From: JABMRP01 sp964444795
GTDB taxonomy: Bacteria; Planctomycetota; Planctomycetia; Pirellulales; Thermoguttaceae
DNA length: 10,737 nt
Reading direction: 5' to 3'
Assembly (NCBI GenBank): GCA_964444795.1
Contig: CAYUIQ010000281.1
Location: 1-10,737, forward strand
A program made the translations under genes and the position numbers. The number at the start of each line of letters is the position of its first letter. Positions within the stretch are counted from its first letter, which is position 1. Under the pieces are notes generated by a model. That model saw nothing but the letters and a program-made list of their open reading frames with translations. It had not been told where the DNA came from and ran no database searches. Of this stretch, positions 6,682 through 10,737 are shown piece by piece.

Positions 6682-7580
6682 CGGATCTCTCCTGAATAGG
6701 CAACCGTGTTGTTCGCGTCGATCGACGCGGTCCATCGGCGGCCGATCAAGCACTGTGCGTTGACCGCTACCGGCAGCGCCGCAGTGTGGGTCACGGCGGT
6801 CTCGATGTGCAGGCCAAGCACGGCGTTGATTCCACGGCTGCCCATCGGGCCGATTCCCAACCGCCGAGTGGCGGCCAGGAGTTTGTCTTCCATTTCGGCG
6901 ATGCGGGGATCGGCGTGGCGTTTGCCCAGCGGTCGAAGCACGGCAGCCTCCTTGGCCAAACGCATGCACAGATCGGCCGTTCCGCCGATTCCCACGCCAA
7001 AAATCGCCGGAGGACAGATTTTCCCTGCGTAGCAACCTGCCGCAACGCTATCGAGCACGAACTTCATGATGCCAGGTTCGCCGTCGGAGGGAAACAGCAT
7101 GCGATAGAATGTTCCGAAAATCTCCGATCCGCCACCCTTGGGCGCGGCGACAAGATGTAGCCCGTCTCCATCGCCGGAAAAGGTCAGCTCCAGCTTGGGC
7201 ATGCCGGGGCCCAGGTTGTTGCCGGGGTTATCGCGGCTTAGCGGATCGACCATGGTAGGTCGCAGAAAGCTGTCGTCGGTGGCTCGGGCCGTTGCCGCCC
7301 GCGCCGCATCCCAAAGCGAGCCAAATCCGCCTTCGATCTGTGTTCCGCTTCCCGCAGTGACGAAGAACAGCGGATACCCCGTGTCGCCGCAGACCAGGCC
7401 GTTTCCCTCGGCGGCCAGCCGTGCATTCTCGAGGCTTATTTCGAGGTGCTTGCGGGCGAGCGGGTCCGATTCTTCGGCCAAGGCTTCATGTAACGCCGAT
7501 TCGATGTCGGGAGGCAACAACGTGGCCGCCCGTCGCATGGCCTCGTACATCGTCGTTTCAATTGTCTTGCAGGCAATCAT
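6678..7580 (-). CDS. Class I fumarase / L-tartrate dehydratase-type hydro-lyase, alpha subunit
   Basis: 300-aa N-terminal (alpha) subunit carrying the [4Fe-4S] cluster of a two-subunit hydro-lyase. The three expected cluster cysteines are in place: Cys64 in LVCGDTGYP (62-70; usual form C-x-D-T-G), Cys189 in GKICPPAIFGVGIGGT (186-201), and Cys277 in AVNAQC (272-277). Other family marks: PGNNLGPG (119-126), APKGGGSE (146-153), and IETAVTHTAALPVAV (259-273). The length suits a split-subunit enzyme such as TtdA or bacterial two-part fumarases. Fumarase, tartrate dehydratase and mesaconase cannot be separated by eye. GINAVLGLHIETA (250-262), where fumarases usually read G-G-x-T-T-A-L-x-V-x-I-E-T-A, hints at a non-housekeeping substrate. 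Start ATG 7580 is 13 nt after the transporter stop, with SD GAGAAG (7595-7590) overlapping that stop; the gene ends in a 4-nt ATGA overlap with the beta subunit. Confidence 0.9.
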   Translation of the reverse strand: MIACKTIETTMYEAMRRAATLLPPDIESALHEALAEESDPLARKHLEISLENARLAAEGNGLVCGDTGYPLFFVTAGSGTQIEGGFGSLWDAARAATARATDDSFLRPTMVDPLSRDNPGNNLGPGMPKLELTFSGDGDGLHLVAAPKGGGSEIFGTFYRMLFPSDGEPGIMKFVLDSVAAGCYAGKICPPAIFGVGIGGTADLCMRLAKEAAVLRPLGKRHADPRIAEMEDKLLAATRRLGIGPMGSRGINAVLGLHIETAVTHTAALPVAVNAQCLIGRRWTASIDANNTVAYSGEIR

Positions 7581-7593
7581 TGTATGCGTCTTC

Positions 7594-8973
7594 TCACCAT
7601 AGCAGCGCGTAAGTCGTTATCGTAATCAAAGCCGTCGCGAACAGCTTCAAAAAGAGCCCCTCGCGGGCCATCTCTGCCGTGGACACCAGGCCGGAGCCGT
7701 AGATCACGGCGTTGGGCGCGGCCGCGGGCGGAAGCATGAACGCACAACTGCAACCGAACGTGGCCGGCAACATCAACAAGATCGGGTCGATCCCGGCCGC
7801 CCGGGCCGCCGCCGACAGCAACGGTAGAAGCAAAACGGCCGCCGCCGTGTTGGTCATCACTTCGGTGATGAACGAGGCGCCCAGGCACACGATAACGACC
7901 GTCAGCAGCGGGGGCCAGTCGGCGATGCCGGCCAGTTGATGCCCGATCACTTGGCTGAGTCCGGATGTGTCAAAAGCTCGGGCCATCGCCACGCCGCCAC
8001 CGACCAACAGCAGAATACCCCAAGGGATCTTGACAGCCGCCTTCCAATCCAACAGTCGATCACCGTGTCCGTTGGGCAGCACGAACATTGCCAAGGCAGC
8101 CAGCAACGCGACGGTATCGTCACCCACGCCCGGAGCACCGATTAGACCGCTCCATCCGCCGAACGGTTCCTTGCGGGTGACCCAGGCTAGGGCTGTCAGC
8201 AGAAAGACGATCAGTACGCGGCGTTCTTCGGTGCGCCACGGTCCGCTACGGGACACCTCGATCCGGTCGGATGGCCCAAGCCGGCGCGTGAGCCAGAACC
8301 AAACGACGGGAAACAGCACGAGCATCATCGGCACGCCTAGCTTCATCCAGTCGAGAAAGCTGAACTCGCAACCGGTGGCATCGGGATAGGCGGCCATGAA
8401 AATCATGTTGGGCGGCGTACCGATCGGGGTGCCAAGGCCGCCGACGTGGGAGGCGTATGCCATCCCCAGCATCAGCGGCACGCCTAACGCCTTCCGGTCT
8501 CCGGCCTGTTCCATGGCCGCCAGTGCCACCGGCAGCATCATCAACACACTGGCCGTATTGGAGATCCACATACTCAATACGGCCGTAGCGATCATGAACC
8601 CCAACACAAGCCGGCGTCCTCCCCGGCCGCCGACCGCATGGACCATTCCCAGGGCCAATCGTCGATGGGCACCACTTTTCTCCATCGCCGCGGAGATCAT
8701 GAACCCGCCGATCAGCATCAGTACGATATGGTGCCCGTAGGCAGAAGCCACTTCCTGATGGTCCATCACATTGGCCAGCGGAAACACGGCGAAAGGGATC
8801 ATCGACGTGGCCGCGATCGGAATCGGCTCGAAGATCCACCATGCGGCGCAAAGGCACGTGACGGCGGCAGTCCAGCAGACGACCGACGGTTGGCCCGAAA
8901 CCGCCAACGCCACGGCAACGGCCGCTGCAACGATCGGTCCTACGAGAAATCTCCACCTGCTTCCGATACGCAT
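7594..8973 (-). CDS. DASS/SLC13-family sodium:dicarboxylate transporter
   Basis: 459-aa inner-membrane transporter of the divalent anion:Na+ symporter (DASS, SLC13/CitT) family, which moves succinate, fumarate, malate, tartrate, citrate or sulfate. Rough membrane segments: 9-26, 31-48, 52-70, 82-98, 122-150, 164-180, 209-229, 251-266, 286-300, 316-333, 353-386, 397-416, 436-458. The two substrate/Na+ motifs of the inverted-repeat architecture are visible: SNT at 138-140 (M-W-I-S-N-T-A) and the second repeat as TNT at 374-376 (E-V-M-T-N-T-A), each followed by an L-L-P helix. GTPIGTPPN (181-189) and LPPAAAPNAV (414-423) are the matching Pro/Asn loops. It is the first gene of a five-gene operon; the fumarase/tartrate-dehydratase-like enzyme behind it makes a C4/C5 dicarboxylate the likely cargo. 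ATG 8973 has only a weak GGGA in front. TtdT and CitT of E. coli belong to this family. Confidence 0.93.
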   Translation of the reverse strand: MRIGSRWRFLVGPIVAAAVAVALAVSGQPSVVCWTAAVTCLCAAWWIFEPIPIAATSMIPFAVFPLANVMDHQEVASAYGHHIVLMLIGGFMISAAMEKSGAHRRLALGMVHAVGGRGGRRLVLGFMIATAVLSMWISNTASVLMMLPVALAAMEQAGDRKALGVPLMLGMAYASHVGGLGTPIGTPPNMIFMAAYPDATGCEFSFLDWMKLGVPMMLVLFPVVWFWLTRRLGPSDRIEVSRSGPWRTEERRVLIVFLLTALAWVTRKEPFGGWSGLIGAPGVGDDTVALLAALAMFVLPNGHGDRLLDWKAAVKIPWGILLLVGGGVAMARAFDTSGLSQVIGHQLAGIADWPPLLTVVIVCLGASFITEVMTNTAAAVLLLPLLSAAARAAGIDPILLMLPATFGCSCAFMLPPAAAPNAVIYGSGLVSTAEMAREGLFLKLFATALITITTYALLW

Positions 8974-9398
8974 CGTCCCGATCGTGTCCTGGGTTTCAAA
9001 TCAAAGGGGAAATCTCTCGCAGGTTCAGTTCGAGTGCTCCTTCATACGCCTTGCGGCCGCCTTGGGTTGGCCGTCCGGCAGCGCGGCGATCCATTATATG
9101 TTGAATGCATCAAGCTGTCAGGCTGCCGCACTACGCAGGCCGTTGTCTCAAATACGTCGCATCGCCCACGAAATAACTTCCCAATTTGTCTCGGATTCTG
9201 TTTCGTGAGCGTTGCTATCGAATTCCCGTGCCACTCCTCAGCATTCCGAACAAACATCCAGTTTTGACACGCCGTGCCGCGTGACGGCGAAGTCTTTATC
9301 GGATACAAAATCAAGAGCCTCGATGCGTTCGTCGTGGCGAAAGACGATCTGTAACCCCAGTCATTCATCGCCCGATCGAGATTCGAAAGGAACATATC
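8974..9398. other. 425-bp intergenic region between divergent genes
   Basis: Separates the minus-strand dicarboxylate operon from the plus-strand 89-aa gene. It holds one convincing promoter, on the minus strand (9121-9093), giving a leader of about 113 nt before the transporter ATG. A perfect TTGACA on the plus strand (9264-9269) has no acceptable -10 at 16-18 nt, so I do not call it a promoter. A GCGGCCGC palindrome lies at 9053-9060 in the leader. The open frames crossing the region have random-looking composition and I regard none as a gene. Confidence 0.7.
9093..9121 (-). promoter_or_regulatory. Sigma70-type promoter of the transporter/hydro-lyase/AtuA operon
   Basis: Read on the minus strand, -35 CTGACA (9121-9116; 5 of 6 matches to TTGACA), a 17-bp spacer (9115-9099) and -10 TATAAT (9098-9093; 6 of 6). 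Transcription should start near 9086, about 113 nt upstream of the transporter ATG at 8973. The spacer contains TTGA-N5-TCAA (9101-9113), a short inverted repeat that could be an operator half-site pair, although 4-bp arms can arise by chance. Box quality and spacing are seen directly; use in vivo is inferred, and sigma70 consensus is not always typical in planctomycetes. Confidence 0.7.
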
Positions 9399-9668
9399 AT
9401 GGTCGACTCGGAAGCCACACCCCCGCCCGAACCGCCCTCGAAGGAGGAACTCCGACTGGCAATGAAGGCCTTCCGGAAACGCCTCAAGCTAACTCGTTTG
9501 GATGACGAATCCCGAATGGGCTACGGCCCTACGTCCTCCGGCCAGCAGTCACGCATCGCTGCGATTCGCCCACCGGACCAGTTTTCCGATGCCGTCTGGC
9601 AGGAACTGGCGAAACAGGGAAAAATCAGACACGATGGTCGCGGACTCTATTCGCTCGTTGAATCGTAA
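9399..9668 (+). CDS. Small conserved protein of unknown function (planctomycete-type)
   Basis: 89-aa soluble protein, probably cytoplasmic; function unknown. The N-terminus is short, acidic and proline-rich (2-14), followed by a charged amphipathic helix with a basic patch K-A-F-R-K-R-L-K-L-T-R-L (23-34), then GYGPTSSGQQSRI (41-53), and a C-terminal half (54-89) rich in aromatic and hydrophobic positions: IRPPDQFSDAVWQELAKQGKI, then GRGLYSLVE. I remember closely similar short proteins from many planctomycete genomes, with the core K-x-F-R-K-R-L-K-L-x-R-L-D-x-E-S and IRPPxxF. The basic helix and the small winged-helix-like C-terminal spacing could fit nucleic-acid binding, but no motif proves it. 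Start ATG 9399 has AAAGGAA (9386-9392) at 6 nt. It stands alone, convergent with the D-aminoacylase gene 73 bp downstream; no matched promoter was found upstream. Confidence 0.85.
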   Translation: MVDSEATPPPEPPSKEELRLAMKAFRKRLKLTRLDDESRMGYGPTSSGQQSRIAAIRPPDQFSDAVWQELAKQGKIRHDGRGLYSLVES

Positions 9669-9695
9669 TCGGCTGGACATCCGGCACCGAGCGGC

Positions 9696-9735
9696 GGAAT
9701 AGTCCGAAGGATTCACAACTCGGGGCAACTATTCC
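9696..9735. terminator. Putative bidirectional terminator hairpin between convergent genes
   Basis: Perfect 8-bp inverted repeat GGAATAGT (9696-9703) / ACTATTCC (9728-9735), extended inward by CCGA (9704-9707) / TCGG (9720-9723) with a 4-nt bulge GGCA (9724-9727) and a 12-nt loop. It lies exactly between the stop codons of the small plus-strand gene (9668) and the minus-strand D-aminoacylase (9742), where a shared terminator is expected. No T-run follows on either strand, so intrinsic termination would be non-canonical; it could instead protect 3' ends. Confidence 0.45.
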
Positions 9736-9741
9736 ACGCGA

Positions 9742-10737
9742 TCAGGAACCGCCGGCCGTGTCCAACGCACTCACGTGCCGCAATGCCCGACCGTGCAACT
9801 TCTCACTGCGTTTGCCTTCATCAATGGCAAGATTGCCGGCGAGAAACAGATAACACACCCCCGTCGAATGAACGGCCGGCTCTTCGAACGTCGCCCGATC
9901 AATGTAGGTCTTCGGATCAAAGACGACGATGTCGGCGTACATGTCCTCACGCAAATAGCCCCGCCCCGGCAGCCCAAGTACGTCGGCCGGCAGACCGCTA
10001 CAACTGCGGATGGCTTTGGCCAGAGGAATCACCTCGCGTTCGAGCGTGTATACTCCAATCTTCCGCGGAAACGTGCCAAAACTCCGCGGATGGAAACTGC
10101 CCCCTGGCTTGGCCACGTGCCCGGAGCCGTCCGATCCGGTCGCCACCCAAGGAACGCTCATCCCAAACAGCACGTCCTCCTCGGACATGGAAAAACTAAC
10201 CGCCTTGGCGCCGCCCTGCTCGTGCAACTTGACCACCAGATCCACAATGTCGATGTTCTCCGCCTCGGCGATCTCTGCCAAGTGACGGCCTCGCCACTTC
10301 GACGTCTTACACGCCGACAACGCGATCGTCCTGGTCAGCGAAAGCTGCGAGCGGATCAACTCGCGAATCATCTTGTCAAACTCGGGATCGGCCTTCATCC
10401 GCTTGATCACGCCGTAGCGGCCCTCCGGGATTCTGTCGTGAGGCAATAGAATGGCGTCGACCGAAGTGGCGCACGCCATATACGGATACTGATCGGCCGT
10501 CACAACCAGCCCCTTCTCGCTGGCCTTGTCAATCAGGGCAACAGCATCCTTGAGGTGTCCCCAGTTGGGTTTGCCGTTCGACTTGAAGTGGGCGATATGA
10601 ACCGGGATATCCGCTCGCCGTCCGATCTCAAGAGCTTCCTCGATCGCCTCGATCAATCGATCCTCTTCGCTGCGAATGTGCGTTGCGTAAATCCCGCCAT
10701 GCGCCTTGACCCTCTTGGCGAGTTCGGCAAGCTCATC
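9742..10737 (-). CDS. N-acyl-D-amino-acid deacylase (D-aminoacylase family), 5'-truncated by the window edge
   Basis: C-terminal 331 residues of an amidohydrolase-superfamily zinc enzyme that hydrolyses N-acyl-D-amino acids or related N-acyl compounds. The frame is open to the right edge, so the start and the first metal ligands (H-x-H and Cys of the N-terminal half) lie outside. Visible, numbered from the edge: ATHIRSE (18-24, His20, metal ligand), VHIAHFKSNGKPNWG (46-60, His50), TADQYPY (80-86), VATGSDGSG (198-206, Asp203, catalytic), HPRSFGTFPRKIG (216-228), and the return to the small beta domain in YADIVVFDP (267-275). The family word M-T-x-L-P-A is C-S-G-L-P-A here. A TTG at 10656 is in frame but internal, because conserved sequence continues upstream of it. 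It ends 73 bp from the convergent small gene. Related dihydroorotase-like or dipeptidase activities are less likely given the T-H-I-R-S-E / F-P-R-K pattern. Confidence 0.9.
   Translation of the reverse strand, partial: DELAELAKRVKAHGGIYATHIRSEEDRLIEAIEEALEIGRRADIPVHIAHFKSNGKPNWGHLKDAVALIDKASEKGLVVTADQYPYMACATSVDAILLPHDRIPEGRYGVIKRMKADPEFDKMIRELIRSQLSLTRTIALSACKTSKWRGRHLAEIAEAENIDIVDLVVKLHEQGGAKAVSFSMSEEDVLFGMSVPWVATGSDGSGHVAKPGGSFHPRSFGTFPRKIGVYTLEREVIPLAKAIRSCSGLPADVLGLPGRGYLREDMYADIVVFDPKTYIDRATFEEPAVHSTGVCYLFLAGNLAIDEGKRSEKLHGRALRHVSALDTAGGS

Noticed and set aside
6682..7035. N-terminal extension of the hydro-lyase beta frame
   Set aside because: It runs out of frame through the well-conserved alpha subunit; ATG 6681 has a strong SD AGGAGAG and an ATGA overlap.
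9025..9045. Six-codon leader frame (M-K-E-H-S-N) on the minus strand in the operon leader
   Set aside because: Weak, close SD and no control codons or attenuator hairpins; likely chance.
9053..9060. GCGGCCGC palindrome in the operon leader
   Set aside because: An 8-bp palindrome is expected by chance in GC-rich DNA and no second copy or spacing pattern is seen.
9264..9269. Perfect TTGACA on the plus strand upstream of the 89-aa gene
   Set aside because: No acceptable -10 hexamer at 16-18 bp; nearest AT-rich words are more than 24 bp away.
9042..9395. 117-codon minus-strand frame in the intergenic region
   Set aside because: Random-looking composition, and it crosses the operon promoter.

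Overview
The window looks like ordinary chromosomal DNA of a GC-rich bacterium. Several families strongly suggest a planctomycete (Pirellulales-like): a Gfo/Idh/MocA oxidoreductase with the planctomycetal C-terminal tail, a secreted member of the neutral-ceramidase family with the divergent 'PSQ' active-site segment, and a short 89-aa protein of a type I remember mainly from planctomycete genomes. This assignment rests on recollection of the families, not on a search. I see no rRNA, tRNA, CRISPR array, insertion sequence or phage gene.

Layout. (1) Positions 3-4332, plus strand: four closely spaced genes, probably one transcription unit entering from the left. They are a 5'-truncated Gfo/Idh/MocA oxidoreductase, an alpha/beta hydrolase 3 nt downstream, a DUF4261-like protein of unknown function, and an exported neutral/alkaline ceramidase-like hydrolase. 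(2) Positions 4345-8973, minus strand: a compact five-gene operon that converges on block 1 with only 12 bp between stop codons. In transcription order it encodes a DASS/SLC13 dicarboxylate transporter, the alpha and beta subunits of a class I fumarase / tartrate-dehydratase type Fe-S hydro-lyase, an AtuA/DUF1446 protein, and a DUF4387 protein. Coupling is tight: a 13-nt gap, a 4-nt ATGA overlap, an 8-nt overlap and a 2-nt gap. (3) Positions 8974-9398: a 425-bp intergenic region with a near-consensus sigma70 promoter (CTGACA-17-TATAAT) reading into the operon. (4) Positions 9399-9668, plus strand: the small conserved protein. (5) Positions 9669-9741: a convergent intergenic stretch with an interrupted 12-bp hairpin. 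(6) Positions 9742-10737, minus strand: the 3' part of an N-acyl-D-amino-acid deacylase (D-aminoacylase) that continues past the right edge.

How the genes may work together. The minus-strand operon is the most interesting part. A DASS transporter beside a two-subunit hydro-lyase recalls the Escherichia coli ttdA-ttdB-ttdT arrangement (tartrate uptake and dehydration), but here the pair AtuA + DUF4387, which has no firmly assigned reaction, is added in the same tightly coupled transcript. I infer a pathway that imports a C4/C5 (hydroxy-)dicarboxylate, hydrates or dehydrates it, and processes the product through AtuA/DUF4387. DUF4387 probably supplies the small C-terminal domain that long AtuA proteins carry fused. 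The exact substrate cannot be read from the sequence. The plus-strand block and the D-aminoacylase fit general scavenging of sugar, lipid and amide substrates.
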